DNA of 64,000 nucleotides from an uncultured Myxococcales bacterium (GCA_937146725.1 CAKZRU010000164.1:103133-167132), one strand, 5' to 3'. Counted from the first letter of the stretch, positions 9,829 through 20,536 are shown. Notes: generated from the sequence alone by a model not told the origin. Program-made: numbers and translations.

Positions 9829-10224
9829 TTAAAAATACAGTGAGCCTGCTAAAGCAATCGCAATAAACCACAGTATTGAACGCAAGCTTGCCTTGTCACT
9901 TATGTAAGCCCATCCATAGGCTAAGCGAAAGCATATGTAGGCTAAGCAGATGATATTTAAGCTCATAAACGAGCCGTCAGTTGGTAGGTTTTGATGAGCA
10001 ACAAGCACACCAACCGCAAAAAAAGGAAAGGCTTCAAAGCTGTTCATTTGTGCGTTATTAGCACGTCGATGTCGGCCTTCAGCTTTTTCTAAAAAGGCTC
10101 TGGGGTCATGATTATTATATGGTCGTCCAGTGCCAAACTTGGCTAAACCGGTAAACATGTAGGGCAGTAGTCCTGCGACAAATACAACATAATAGCTTAG
10201 ATCGTGATTTGAAAGTGCATCCAT
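9829..10224 (-). CDS. MAPEG family membrane protein
   Basis: FGTGRPYNNHDPRAFLEKAEGRHRRANNAQMNSFEAFPFFAVGVLVAHQ is characteristic of MAPEG proteins. Confidence 0.85.
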   Translation of the reverse strand: MDALSNHDLSYYVVFVAGLLPYMFTGLAKFGTGRPYNNHDPRAFLEKAEGRHRRANNAQMNSFEAFPFFAVGVLVAHQNLPTDGSFMSLNIICLAYICFRLAYGWAYISDKASLRSILWFIAIALAGSLYF

Positions 10225-10328
10225 AACATTACTTTCTTGGAGTAAAATATACAGTTCAGACTATGTAAGCGGTGAAAAGCCTTCATTAGACAGTTCGTCT
10301 TATAAAACAGGTTTATTGATAGATAAGA

Positions 10329-12626
10329 TTACGCAGTCTGCTTTGATGTTTCACGTTTTTGAAAAAGAACAACGCCTTCTAAGCAGGTCAAAATAAAGAG
10401 CCCAAATAATGCTAAATGCCACAACTCTTTTTGCTCTTCTAAAAGCATGGTCTCGCTCACCTGGTCTTGCTCTGTATTCTCTTGCTTACTTTGCTTCACA
10501 GCGACTTTACTTAATCGGCTTCCTCGATGATCAAGCGAGACTACAAATCGACGCAAAATATGCTCGCTTTGCTCTGTGTTTGTTGTTTCAAGATCGGTTT
10601 GACCAAGGATTTGATGATGGCCTAAGCGCTTAGCTGAACTCACTAACCACCCACGATCTCGTTGGTTAAGTTTGGTTTGCTGATTACTCGCCCTACTTAA
10701 ACCTTCTCGTTCGCCTTGTGGAGATAAGCTAAAGAAAGGTCCATCCCCATTCAGTTCCAACTTTAAGCTAGAGCCAAGCTGAGTACTGAGTTGACCACCA
10801 TTGATATCGCGACTCAAAAAGCGAACCGTCTCTGATGCCAAAGGCACAAAGTCAGGCCGAATCACCAGGTCATTCCACTCTCTATCCAAAGGGCCAGCAA
10901 ACATCACTACCCGACCTTGAGCCACCTGACGAGTCATAAGGAAGGGGCTGCCCTCGTTGAGCTTTATAATCACTGCACTTTGTGGGGTTGGCTTGGGGTC
11001 AAAAAGAATATACTTTTCAATTTCGGCCAAAGCTAAACTACTTCTTTGTGGTGCTTCAAAGGGCCTAAGCAAAGAGTGATCTATATCAAACTCATTTAGG
11101 CGGGCAACGCCCCGACTTTGTACAGATGCTGCATCTCCTGCTCGTCTCATTCCTCGTAAAGGTCTTGGTAAAAAGTCACCTAAGGCTCTATTCCAAGTGT
11201 CGATCTCTGTTCTAGCACCCGGTGCCAACCAAAGTCCACCACCGGCCTCCAAATGAGACTTGATTTGGCGCGCCAAGGTCAAACTAGGCCTTGGCACATT
11301 GGCTAAAAGAATAATATCAACACCTTCTAACTGCTCATCTTTAAGATCGGCACCTAGCATCAGTCTACTTTGAATTTGAACCTTTTGTGCCCCTCCTAAA
11401 ACTTGAGGCGCTAAGGCTCTTTCCAAATAAAAAAGTTCATCTTCATGTGGTGTGGGTCTTGGATCACCGTTCAAAGCCAAAAGCTTAGTGGGCTTTTTAG
11501 CTTCGATCCAAAAGGGCCATTGATCATCAATAGGTAAGGGATCATTCGCTAGCTTTATCCATCCTTTTTTGGCCTGCATACTTGTGATCTTTGTTTGATC
11601 TGTCTCCTGTTGTGAACTTAAGTCTACTTTCGCCTTAAAGTAGAGTCGTTTCATCCCACTTTCATAAGGTGCTAAGGTCACAAAGCCTCTCACTAAAACC
11701 TCTCCCTCAAGCTCTACCCAAATGGGCCATAAGTTCATTGGCTCTGGGCTATAATTGGCGATTTCTACCTCGGCTCTCCACTGATCTTCTCCTCGTTGTG
11801 GAGCAGAGGAAAGAGTCAGACGAGTAATAGCATGATTCGCTAGTTTTTTCCGTGCTTGAAGACTGATTTTAGGCAGATCTAATGCTGAATCTAGTTTTTG
11901 AGAACTAAGATCTACTCTTGTGGTTAAATCAACTTGACTTAAACGGACTTTTCCAAGCTCTGGCGGAGGTGAGCTTGCAGAGTCAAAGCTTCGGTTTGGT
12001 GTACTGAGTAAGGTAATCTGCTTAGCTTCTACTTTGGGTCGATCACGAAGTAATTGATAGGCAAGACTTAAAGCCTCATCGAGTTGTCCATAACTTTGAC
12101 TGACCTTAAGTTCTTTTAGGCCCGAGGATAAAAGTTGATGGTCAGCGGTTAAACTTTGGCTCAAGCTTTTGGTCTCTGCCCCAAAAGTAATCACGGCCGC
12201 CGGTCCACTACTTTCCGCTAAGACTCTAAGAGCATGCGATCGAGCTAAATCAAACAGTCGACGCCCTTCCTTTTCATCAAGCAGATAATCCATGGCATAG
12301 CTTTGATCAAAAAGAATCACTTGTGTGCCTTCTAATTCGCCTAAATGATCTGAGCCACTCAGCAAGGGATTGACTTGCGGTGACCACATTGGCTTAGAGA
12401 GCGCCAAAGCCAAAAAAGCAAAAAGAAGCATACGCAAGGCCAACAAAAGCCATTGTTTCATTTTAAGACGACGGGCCGTTTTACGATATGCTCGTCTTAA
12501 AAACTCCATCGCCGGAAATACTTGTGGCTTAGCTTCTTTACGATTTAAAAGATGCAAAATGGGCGGAATCGCAATGGCCAATAAACCAAAGAGCATAAGC
12601 GGTGCTAGAAAATTCATATCAAGCAC
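10329..12626 (-). CDS. BatA-type membrane protein (aerotolerance / N-terminal double-TM, VWA-like)
   Basis: N-terminus FLAPLMLFGLLAIAIPPILHLLNRKEAKPQVFPAMEFLRRAYRKTARRLKMKQWLLLALRMLLF; sits downstream of DUF58 and MoxR genes. Confidence 0.85.
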   Translation of the reverse strand: MLDMNFLAPLMLFGLLAIAIPPILHLLNRKEAKPQVFPAMEFLRRAYRKTARRLKMKQWLLLALRMLLFAFLALALSKPMWSPQVNPLLSGSDHLGELEGTQVILFDQSYAMDYLLDEKEGRRLFDLARSHALRVLAESSGPAAVITFGAETKSLSQSLTADHQLLSSGLKELKVSQSYGQLDEALSLAYQLLRDRPKVEAKQITLLSTPNRSFDSASSPPPELGKVRLSQVDLTTRVDLSSQKLDSALDLPKISLQARKKLANHAITRLTLSSAPQRGEDQWRAEVEIANYSPEPMNLWPIWVELEGEVLVRGFVTLAPYESGMKRLYFKAKVDLSSQQETDQTKITSMQAKKGWIKLANDPLPIDDQWPFWIEAKKPTKLLALNGDPRPTPHEDELFYLERALAPQVLGGAQKVQIQSRLMLGADLKDEQLEGVDIILLANVPRPSLTLARQIKSHLEAGGGLWLAPGARTEIDTWNRALGDFLPRPLRGMRRAGDAASVQSRGVARLNEFDIDHSLLRPFEAPQRSSLALAEIEKYILFDPKPTPQSAVIIKLNEGSPFLMTRQVAQGRVVMFAGPLDREWNDLVIRPDFVPLASETVRFLSRDINGGQLSTQLGSSLKLELNGDGPFFSLSPQGEREGLSRASNQQTKLNQRDRGWLVSSAKRLGHHQILGQTDLETTNTEQSEHILRRFVVSLDHRGSRLSKVAVKQSKQENTEQDQVSETMLLEEQKELWHLALFGLFILTCLEGVVLFQKRETSKQTA

Positions 12627-13540
12627 TCCAATAACTGCAAGAGGTTATCTTTTAAATCTAAACCTGTGGAACATAAGCAATACTTTGCCCCAACCGCTCG
12701 AGCTTCTTTTTCCAAAGACGCCCTAAAGGCATTCAATTCAGCTAAATAAGCAGCTTTAACTCCATTTGGATCAATTTTAATCGGATCTTCCCCCTCAAGA
12801 CCTTCAAATAAAGAGAGTTCATCAAAGGGAAACTCAAGTTCACTAGGATCAAGGATATGGAGCAAAATAACTTGGTAGCCTCGTTTTTTGATACTACCCA
12901 CTAATTCCGCAAAATAACCTGAGCTAGAGTTTTCATCCAGATCAAAGGCGTCAGTGAGCAAAAAAATCACGCCCTTTGGAGGTAGACGACTTCCTAAAGC
13001 AAGCAAGGTTTCTTTGGCGTTCGTATCAGCTTGCCAAGGTGTATTTTCAATCGTACGTATGATGTGGCCTAACTGCTCACCTTGGCTTCTAGCAGGCAAA
13101 TATTGGCTAATTTGACTACCAAAGCACACCAAACCTACCGCTTCAGACTGCTTAAGTAAGGCACAGGTCAGTACTGCTGCGAGTTGCGCAGCATAACTGC
13201 CTTTTTTGCACAGTCCAGTGCCCTGATAGTTCATCGACATCGAAGTATCTAAGACCATAAAGGCACGTAGATTGGTTTCCTCGATATATTGCTTAACTAC
13301 ATAGCGATCGCTTTTGGCATAGGCTCGCCAATCTAGGTGCTTAAGATCATCACCCGGCACATAATCACGATGTTGGGCAAAGTCTTGACTAATTCCTTGT
13401 CGGGGGCTTTTGTGTTGACCGCTCAAGTTTCCTTCGACGATACCGCTTAAATGCAGGCGTCCCTTAAGCACTTGAGCCAAGTGCTGTAACTCATGAACTT
13501 CCATTCCAAGGGAAAGGGTCGGCGTGCTGTCTTTAGCCAC
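12614..13540 (-). CDS. DUF58 domain-containing protein
   Basis: GQHKSPRQGISQDFAQHRDYVPGDDLKHLDWRAYAKSDRYVVKQYIEETNL is the DUF58 core; overlaps both neighbours by a few bp. Confidence 0.93.
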   Translation of the reverse strand: MAKDSTPTLSLGMEVHELQHLAQVLKGRLHLSGIVEGNLSGQHKSPRQGISQDFAQHRDYVPGDDLKHLDWRAYAKSDRYVVKQYIEETNLRAFMVLDTSMSMNYQGTGLCKKGSYAAQLAAVLTCALLKQSEAVGLVCFGSQISQYLPARSQGEQLGHIIRTIENTPWQADTNAKETLLALGSRLPPKGVIFLLTDAFDLDENSSSGYFAELVGSIKKRGYQVILLHILDPSELEFPFDELSLFEGLEGEDPIKIDPNGVKAAYLAELNAFRASLEKEARAVGAKYCLCSTGLDLKDNLLQLLECLI

Positions 13541-14534
13541 GCTTTAGCTCCTCAAGTAAGTGGTTAACAATATCTTGAGCACTTACTCCTTCGGCTTCGG
13601 CTTGATAATTGGTCAAAACACGATGCGTTAATACAGCAGGCGCAAGTGCTTTTACATCATCACGACTAGCATGAAGTCTACCATTTAATAAGGCTCTTGC
13701 TTTAGCGGCTAGAATCAAGCTTTGTCCCGCTCGTGGTCCAGCGCCCCAGCGCACAAGTCTTTTAACCTTTTCGGTGGCTAAAGGATCATCGGGTCGGGTG
13801 GCTCGAGTAAGACGAACCGCATAAGAAACAACTTCATCAGCAGCCGGTAATTCTCTGACTAAAGCTTGATAAGCGATTAAATCTTCTTGGGTAAGTGCGG
13901 GCTTAATCTCAACATTCTGTGGGCGAGTGGTGCGTTTAACCACTTCCAGCTCTTCCTCCAGACTTGGATAGCCCACTTGAATCATGAGCATAAAGCGGTC
14001 GAGTTGGGCTTCCGGTAATTGATAAGTCCCTTCTTGCTCAACCGGATTTTGGGTCGCAAACACCAAAAAGGGTTGAGCCAATTTATAGGTTCGTCCCGAT
14101 GCGGTCACCTCACGCTCTTGCATAGCTTGTAAAAGGGCAGCTTGCGTTTTAGGCGGGGTACGGTTTAACTCATCAGCAAGAAGAAGATTCGTAAAAATTG
14201 GACCTTCCAAGAACTCAAAACGACGAGCACCGGTTTCAGGATCCTCTCTTAAGATATCGGTTCCGGTAATATCACTGGGCATTAAATCCGGTGTAAATTG
14301 AATGCGATTAAAATCAAGTCCCAGAGCTTGGGCAGTTGTACTGACTAACAAAGTTTTGGCCAAACCGGGTACACCAACAAAAATGCAGTGACCTTGGGCA
14401 AAAAGTGCAATCAAACTTTGCTCTACCACCTGCTCTTGACCAACAATCACTTGGGCCACCTGTGAGGTGATGCTTTGGTATGCGGCAGCCGCTTTTTTGG
14501 CTAAGTCTGTTTTAGATAAACTGTGTTCACTCAT
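13533..14534 (-). CDS. MoxR family AAA+ ATPase
   Basis: GVPGLAKT Walker A, LLADELNRTPPKTQAALLQAMQEREVT, FATQNPVEQEGTYQLPEAQLDRF. Confidence 0.97.
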   Translation of the reverse strand: MSEHSLSKTDLAKKAAAAYQSITSQVAQVIVGQEQVVEQSLIALFAQGHCIFVGVPGLAKTLLVSTTAQALGLDFNRIQFTPDLMPSDITGTDILREDPETGARRFEFLEGPIFTNLLLADELNRTPPKTQAALLQAMQEREVTASGRTYKLAQPFLVFATQNPVEQEGTYQLPEAQLDRFMLMIQVGYPSLEEELEVVKRTTRPQNVEIKPALTQEDLIAYQALVRELPAADEVVSYAVRLTRATRPDDPLATEKVKRLVRWGAGPRAGQSLILAAKARALLNGRLHASRDDVKALAPAVLTHRVLTNYQAEAEGVSAQDIVNHLLEELKRG

Positions 14535-14631
14535 AAATGATCTGACCTATCTTTATTTAAAATCTACAACAAGCTCTATAACCATAAAGAGCTTGTACTA
14601 ACTAACAAAAATTAAACTAAATGAAATGGGC

Positions 14632-16209
14632 TTAGCGAGCCCCTAACAGCTTTAAGGCTGTTTTAGAACGTTCCGCTTTGCTCTTTTGGCCAAGTTGCTT
14701 GTAAAGGGTATACAAGGCTTTGTGGGCGATGGGGTGAAAGGGGTTAATCCCCACGGCTTCCTCAAAGGCCAACACTGCTCTTTCTGGTTCATTCAAGGCC
14801 ATAAAGGCTTGTCCAAGATTTAGATGAGTGTTTAAGTGGGTGGGATAATAATCGCGAACTCTTTGCAATACTGCTGGGATTTCAACAGCTTGGTCTAATT
14901 CTAGTAAGCTTTTCGCAATCCCATTTTGCACAACCAAGTGCCCATCGCCTCCTTTTTTCTCGGCCTTACGATACTCTCTTAGCGCAGCATAATAACGACC
15001 TCGAGCTCTAAGTAACTCACCCAAATGTGCCCAATCCTTAACTTCTTTTTCTTCTATGCTGTCATATTCGGCTTCCGGCTCTCCATCTTCACCGGGTCGC
15101 TTAAACTTAAGAGAACGTTGCACAAGGCCTGGGTAACGTTTAAAGCCTTCCGCCTTCATTGCCTGTAACCAAGTGGCCCAAATTCCATCTAAATCAAGAC
15201 CATAGGCCTCCATCAAAGCCATATCCATATCTAAACCTTTTTTAAGGTTTTGCAGTAGGACTCTCAGCTTTTCATAACCACCACGTTTATATAAAAACTC
15301 GATCACTAAATGAACTTCCGCAAATGCTAAACTCGCTGCATCTTGACTGGGCAATTTTGCCATAGAAGGGTGCATTTGGTCAAACGTGATCAATTGACCT
15401 GTCTCTAAAGATCGCGCTAATAAGTCTTCTTGTGGTGGTGCTAAATGTCGCATGGGCTGACTGCGCCAACGGATTTCCTGAAACTTAGCGATCCCTTCAT
15501 GCAGCCAAATGGGTACAGTGTTAGCGCTATATTTAGTTACGTAATAGTGAACAAACTCATGAGCCACAGTATCTCGCCAGCCATAGCCTCTCACTAGGCC
15601 GCGAGGGCTGGTAAACATCAAGCGATTGTATTTACACAAAGCGATGGTACCACTGGTTTCGATATCTTCTTCAGTAAGCGTACTCACCTTGGCTAAATAA
15701 TCGGCACTTGGATAAATCTCAACCACCACTCGACCCGCAGGCTTATACTGAAAGTCATCACTTAGGGCTTGATCTGTGGCCTGTAAAACCTCAAGAAGAT
15801 AGGGCATCAACAGGCGATCTTCCTCAAAAAAGCGAAGTAAGAAACGGCCATCCTCAGAGCGAATCTCATTCATTTGCGAGAGCTCATTATGTGTATTACG
15901 AGCGGTTGTAATCACTCCGGCAGAAGCCATTTCTAGGCTTGAGTCTTGCGCAAGTGCTTGATCAAATAAGCGCACTGCCTCTGCATATTCACCCAACATA
16001 AAGGCCAAACGACCTTGGGTAAACTCATAGACTGCTTGTGAGGATGCATTAGGGCTAATCTCAGCAAGAACCGACTTGGCTTCCTCGGTTTGCCATGCAC
16101 TAATCAAGCGATGAACTTCATTGAGGTTTTTAGCAAAAACGGCGTTGCTAAGACTCACCACTAATAATAGAGAGAGACTCCATCTTTTAAGTATACTTGT
16201 TTTGTTCAT
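14632..16209 (-). CDS. Secreted TPR protein with gluzincin (peptidase MA-like) domain
   Basis: Signal peptide MNKTSILKRWSLSLLLVVSLSNAVFA from ATG at 16209 (ORF track extends to 16266); HEFVHYYV (HExxH) plus WLHEGIAKF; C-terminal TPRs. Confidence 0.82.
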   Translation of the reverse strand: MNKTSILKRWSLSLLLVVSLSNAVFAKNLNEVHRLISAWQTEEAKSVLAEISPNASSQAVYEFTQGRLAFMLGEYAEAVRLFDQALAQDSSLEMASAGVITTARNTHNELSQMNEIRSEDGRFLLRFFEEDRLLMPYLLEVLQATDQALSDDFQYKPAGRVVVEIYPSADYLAKVSTLTEEDIETSGTIALCKYNRLMFTSPRGLVRGYGWRDTVAHEFVHYYVTKYSANTVPIWLHEGIAKFQEIRWRSQPMRHLAPPQEDLLARSLETGQLITFDQMHPSMAKLPSQDAASLAFAEVHLVIEFLYKRGGYEKLRVLLQNLKKGLDMDMALMEAYGLDLDGIWATWLQAMKAEGFKRYPGLVQRSLKFKRPGEDGEPEAEYDSIEEKEVKDWAHLGELLRARGRYYAALREYRKAEKKGGDGHLVVQNGIAKSLLELDQAVEIPAVLQRVRDYYPTHLNTHLNLGQAFMALNEPERAVLAFEEAVGINPFHPIAHKALYTLYKQLGQKSKAERSKTALKLLGAR

Positions 16210-16222
16210 AACGACCTTCAAC

Positions 16223-19200
16223 CTACTTAACCAAAGAATCATAATAAGCTTTAACTTGATCATCATAACCTTGCGCTGACTTAGACTTCATCGCATCTAG
16301 TAACTTTTTACGCATGGCATCTGGGCCACGTCCATCTTGCTTAGGTACTTCTACCCGCTTTGTTGAAGGCCCACCATGCTGTCCTGACTGTTTTTGACCA
16401 CCTTGTTGCTGATCTTGACCGGGTTGCTGTCCTTTTTGGGGCTTTTTAGACTGTTGTAAGCCTTGCATCACCTGCTTGAGAGCCTCACTGACTTGTTGCT
16501 GGCCTTCTACACCTCTACCCGGATTACCTTGTCCTAACTGCTTGGCCGCTTCTTGAGAGCCTTTTTGAGCCTGCTCAAAAGGTTCGCTTGGTCCTTGATT
16601 TAAGCTCGGGATTTTTTGCTGTCTTTCTTTGAGTCTAGATTGAAGCTTTTGTAAGCGCTTTGAAATCCCAGATTGTCGCTCGGCAAGTCCCTGCCCCTGA
16701 CTTGGCTGACCCTGACTTGGCTGACCCTGACTTGGTTGACCCTGACTTGGTTGACCCTGACTTGGTTGACCCTGACTTGGTTGACCCTGACTTGGCTGAC
16801 CCTGACTTGGCTGACCCTGACTTGGCTGACCCTGACTTGGCTGACTCGCTTGTGCCTGTTGAGCTTCTTTTTCGGCTTGTTCTTGGCGTTTTTTTCGAGC
16901 TTCTTCCTGTTTTTGGACTTCTAGTTCTTGAGCATTGGATGCTTGTATTTCTAAACTTTGCTTGAGTTCCTCAAGTTCTTCGGCAACTTCTGCACTTAGA
17001 CGAGAGGCTTCATTCAATTCTTGCTCCACCGGCGAAGGACCGGCCTGCTTACGGCGTCGATATGGGTTACTTTCAATACGCTTAAGGTTATCAAACTCTC
17101 TTTCACTTCGGAGAGCTGCACCCACGCCTTCTTCAAACATGATTTGCTCGATCGCTCGTTCTAGATCATTCACGGCCTTTTGCGCATCCGCTCTGAGACG
17201 ATCGATATATCGACCTTGGCGAGTCAGTTTTAACTTGGACTCAATGCTTTTAATCCGTTGAACCTTGGCTTTGATTGCCTCAAGTTTTTTGTCAGCTTTC
17301 TTAAGACCTTCTTCAACCGCTTTATCCATGGCTGCTTGCTGAGCTTGTGTATCTTTTTTGAGCTCTTCTTGTGACTTCATTAGATCTCGAGTGCTATCCA
17401 TGAGTTCGCTCAAAGCTTTTTCAAGTTCTGGATTACTTTGTCGATGAAGTTCTTCTACATCTTCCTGTAATTGTTGAGACATCTCTTCAAGAGAATTAGA
17501 GAGTTCGTCTAAGGCCTTGAGCGCTTCATCGATTTTGCCATCTTCCAAAAGTTGTTCAATCGAACTAACTTGAGTTTCACTTTCTTTCAGGCTGTCTACC
17601 ACTTCATCATTTTTCATTCCATCAAGATTTAAGAATTCCTCGGGAAGCTTTTGCTTAAGGCGTTTCATGAGCTCTCTCATGGCCTTCATCTTCTGCTTAA
17701 AACGTTGTAGTTCCCTTCGAATTCTATCCTTGAGAGAATCGCTAGGATTCTCTTTATACATATTCATCAGCTCTTTAATATTGGCCCTAGATTGCTTAAG
17801 TTCATCTGCCAACTGCGACATTTGTTCTAAGGCCATTCGGGCGACCATAGCTTCAATAATAATAATTACGCCTTCATGCGCTTCTTCTACCGCAGAGCTT
17901 TTTAATTGAATCGACTGTATTTGAGCCTTTAAAGGTGCTTTATTTTGTCGGCTCATCGTTTGATTCATAACCCTTTCCTCAGTTGCCATGCTGTCTTCAA
18001 GCTTCATAAGGTGATTGGTTAAGGTTAAGTAGATTTCTTTTGGGGTTAAGGGGTCTTCGGCCACTAACTTAAGTAAGGCCTCAAAACCTTCTTGAGCGCT
18101 TTGGGATTTTTGACGTGCTTCGATCCAATTACTCAGCACTTTTGAAACGGTTAAAGTGTCGGCATTGGACTCTTGATAGGCAAGCTCTAAGCGACTGGCT
18201 AAGGCTTCGATTTGAACTTCAAGATGCTCTCGTAATTGATCTAAAAGCTTGCGATGTGCCCATTCCGGAGAGTCTACTTCCAAGTAAATCACTTCTGAGC
18301 TTGCGTGTTGCGGACCACCTTCGTCGTGGCTCTGATCATAAACCTCTGCCCAAAGAGCAATCCGGTCACCTCCCTGTGCTTGGACAACTCTTAAGTCAAC
18401 CAGATCATCGACCTGCCATTTTTTCCCTTTGACTCCATTTAGGGGGAGCTCTTCTGGATGCTCCATATCGGCAGCAAGCGCTACAAAAATACTTGCTGAC
18501 TTTAGGCCAAAGTCATCCTTTGCTTCTAGGCTTACTTTTAAGTCTTTAGCGGGATCGACCCGCTCTCCAGAGATGGGATTCACAATTTTAATGCTTGGTG
18601 CTTGATCAAACTTAAGACGTACATTGCGCTCTACGGCTTCTCGCCACACGGTTCCTTTTTGATCAACAAGCGAAACATTCCATTTAAGATGATCATTGAG
18701 TACAAACTTGGCTTCCACACGTCTTTGCTCAAGCTTGAAATCCAAAACCTTTGTTGTTTGGGATTGTTTTTTAGGACTTTTAGGTTCTGCCACAGGGGCG
18801 AGTCCGTCTTGAACCTGATCATCTTGCAGTTTGTGCTCAACAGCTTGGTTTTGCTCGGAGATCTCAGGATATTTAAACCATAATTGCGCTTTTTGAGCTT
18901 CACGACTTAAGATCGCTTCCAAGATCACTTCACTGCCCTTTAAGGCTTCAAACTCCCCATTCCCCCCCTCAATAAATCTTGGTCCTAAACCTGTATATTT
19001 AGGTGGAATAATTGTGAGTTTAATGTCTCCAATCAACGGCGTGTAAGCTAAGCGCTGAGTTAATTGTTCTGGTTCTTCCTGCAAAAGTTTAAAAACTTTT
19101 AAAACAGCACCACCATCTTGGTAATAGCTTATTCCGGTTATAGTAATGGAGAGTAACAATACATAAACTGCTTTTTGTAGCTGTCTTAAAGAAACCGGTT

Positions 19201-19609
19201 TGCTAAAGTTAGGATCCTCAAGCTTTTTTGCCACATCTTCTTGTAGCGCCTCAATCACCTCTATCGAACCTAAGCTTGGGTCTTTTTCTGCACTGATGAC
19301 AGTGAGCAAGGCATCATTTAATGCAGGCGTTTTCTGTTCAATAAATTGAGCAATGTAATGATGGTTCGCAAGCTTGATCCCTTGGTAAATCATATAAACT
19401 AATGGTAGTACTATAGTCGTGACACCAAGCGCCATAAAAAGCCAAAGAACAGTATCGCCACGCCAACCATTAAGAACTAAATAAGCGAGGAAAAGAGTGC
19501 ATAGCCAAGCCAAGCTCAGCACCCATAAACTCAAACTCGAGCTTCGTACGATCCAAAGGCCTAAGGCAACTCTGCTTAATCTTCGATGTATACGATGTAT
19601 TTTAGACAT
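16223..19609 (-). CDS. DUF4175-like large membrane/coiled-coil protein
   Basis: Two N-terminal TM segments, long coiled coil, Q/S/G/P-rich repeats; adjacent to the MoxR/DUF58/BatA genes. Confidence 0.7.
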   Translation of the reverse strand: MSKIHRIHRRLSRVALGLWIVRSSSLSLWVLSLAWLCTLFLAYLVLNGWRGDTVLWLFMALGVTTIVLPLVYMIYQGIKLANHHYIAQFIEQKTPALNDALLTVISAEKDPSLGSIEVIEALQEDVAKKLEDPNFSKPVSLRQLQKAVYVLLLSITITGISYYQDGGAVLKVFKLLQEEPEQLTQRLAYTPLIGDIKLTIIPPKYTGLGPRFIEGGNGEFEALKGSEVILEAILSREAQKAQLWFKYPEISEQNQAVEHKLQDDQVQDGLAPVAEPKSPKKQSQTTKVLDFKLEQRRVEAKFVLNDHLKWNVSLVDQKGTVWREAVERNVRLKFDQAPSIKIVNPISGERVDPAKDLKVSLEAKDDFGLKSASIFVALAADMEHPEELPLNGVKGKKWQVDDLVDLRVVQAQGGDRIALWAEVYDQSHDEGGPQHASSEVIYLEVDSPEWAHRKLLDQLREHLEVQIEALASRLELAYQESNADTLTVSKVLSNWIEARQKSQSAQEGFEALLKLVAEDPLTPKEIYLTLTNHLMKLEDSMATEERVMNQTMSRQNKAPLKAQIQSIQLKSSAVEEAHEGVIIIIEAMVARMALEQMSQLADELKQSRANIKELMNMYKENPSDSLKDRIRRELQRFKQKMKAMRELMKRLKQKLPEEFLNLDGMKNDEVVDSLKESETQVSSIEQLLEDGKIDEALKALDELSNSLEEMSQQLQEDVEELHRQSNPELEKALSELMDSTRDLMKSQEELKKDTQAQQAAMDKAVEEGLKKADKKLEAIKAKVQRIKSIESKLKLTRQGRYIDRLRADAQKAVNDLERAIEQIMFEEGVGAALRSEREFDNLKRIESNPYRRRKQAGPSPVEQELNEASRLSAEVAEELEELKQSLEIQASNAQELEVQKQEEARKKRQEQAEKEAQQAQASQPSQGQPSQGQPSQGQPSQGQPSQGQPSQGQPSQGQPSQGQPSQGQPSQGQGLAERQSGISKRLQKLQSRLKERQQKIPSLNQGPSEPFEQAQKGSQEAAKQLGQGNPGRGVEGQQQVSEALKQVMQGLQQSKKPQKGQQPGQDQQQGGQKQSGQHGGPSTKRVEVPKQDGRGPDAMRKKLLDAMKSKSAQGYDDQVKAYYDSLVK
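16696..16845 (-). repeat. 15-bp coding tandem repeat, ~10 copies (PSQGQ)
   Basis: cctgacttgg[c/t]tgac repeated in register; units differ mainly by one c/t transition. Confidence 0.95.
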
Positions 19610-19815
19610 GATCTCCCTAAAGGTTTAGCACCGTGTGAACTCGTTTTGATCAAAAACTATGACCTAATCTGAGTTCTTTATCATATTTTTATTGTGACAA
19701 GTTTGACATCATCCTAGATTTTGTCGTTCTTTATTAGAAACGATCTACATAAACATACTTGAGTTCCCAAAGTCTTCCCAAAAAAATTTTATTCATGAGG
19801 TGAAATCAAAAATCT

Positions 19816-20535
19816 ATGACAACAAGACGCAGAAAAAGAGTGCAAAGTAACGATGATCAAAATGAACATGATCACAAGGCTATTGAACGATGTCTAGCCG
19901 GTGATCAAAGTGCTTTTCAAGAACTTATTGAGCGTTATCAAAAACGTGGAATTAGTATTGCACTTGGCTATGTAAATCGGAATTTTAGCGATGCTCAAGA
20001 TATGGTACAGGAAGCTTTTTTAAGGGCTTATAAAGGATTAGATCGCTTTATTCCTGGAAGCTCTTTTTCGGCTTGGTTTAGTAGAATTGTGGTCAATGTT
20101 TGTATCGATCATTACCGAAAACAAAAAAAACGAAGTTCGGTTGAATACGATGATAGTTACAAACGAAGGGATGTAAGCGATGAGCATTCCTTTGTTGGAA
20201 ATACTCGCGACCTTGAACCCCATCATAGAAGTGAACAAGCTGAACTTCGCCAAGCGCTTGAAGTGGCCATGAATAAGCTATCAGAGAAACATCGAACAAT
20301 TATTATACTGCGAGAAATTGAAAATCGTAGTTATGAGGAAATTGCCGATATCTTAGAATGTAGTATTGGAACGGTGATGAGCCGTTTACATCATGCTCGC
20401 AAGAATTATCAAGAAGCGCTCAGGCCTTATTTAAAGTCAATCGGTGAATTCGAGCTTGCTGCTTTAGCCGGTGAGGGTGTGGGGACTAAACGAAGCATAA
20501 AAAATGATCCACAAAATCCCGATATGGAGAACTAA
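19816..20535 (+). CDS. ECF RNA polymerase sigma factor (RpoE-like)
   Basis: DAQDMVQEAFLRAYKGLDRF (region 2) and LSEKHRTIIILREIENRSYEEIADILECSIGTVMSRLHHARK (region 4). Confidence 0.95.
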   Translation: MTTRRRKRVQSNDDQNEHDHKAIERCLAGDQSAFQELIERYQKRGISIALGYVNRNFSDAQDMVQEAFLRAYKGLDRFIPGSSFSAWFSRIVVNVCIDHYRKQKKRSSVEYDDSYKRRDVSDEHSFVGNTRDLEPHHRSEQAELRQALEVAMNKLSEKHRTIIILREIENRSYEEIADILECSIGTVMSRLHHARKNYQEALRPYLKSIGEFELAALAGEGVGTKRSIKNDPQNPDMEN

Positions 20536-20536
20536 G

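Noticed and set aside
16660-16965. + strand ORFs of 101 and 83 aa (DPDLADPDL / LTWLTLTW repeats)
   Set aside because: Antisense frames of the PSQGQ repeat in the DUF4175-like gene
18602-18903. Overlapping ~90-aa ORFs on both strands
   Set aside because: Lie inside the DUF4175-like coding sequence in other frames
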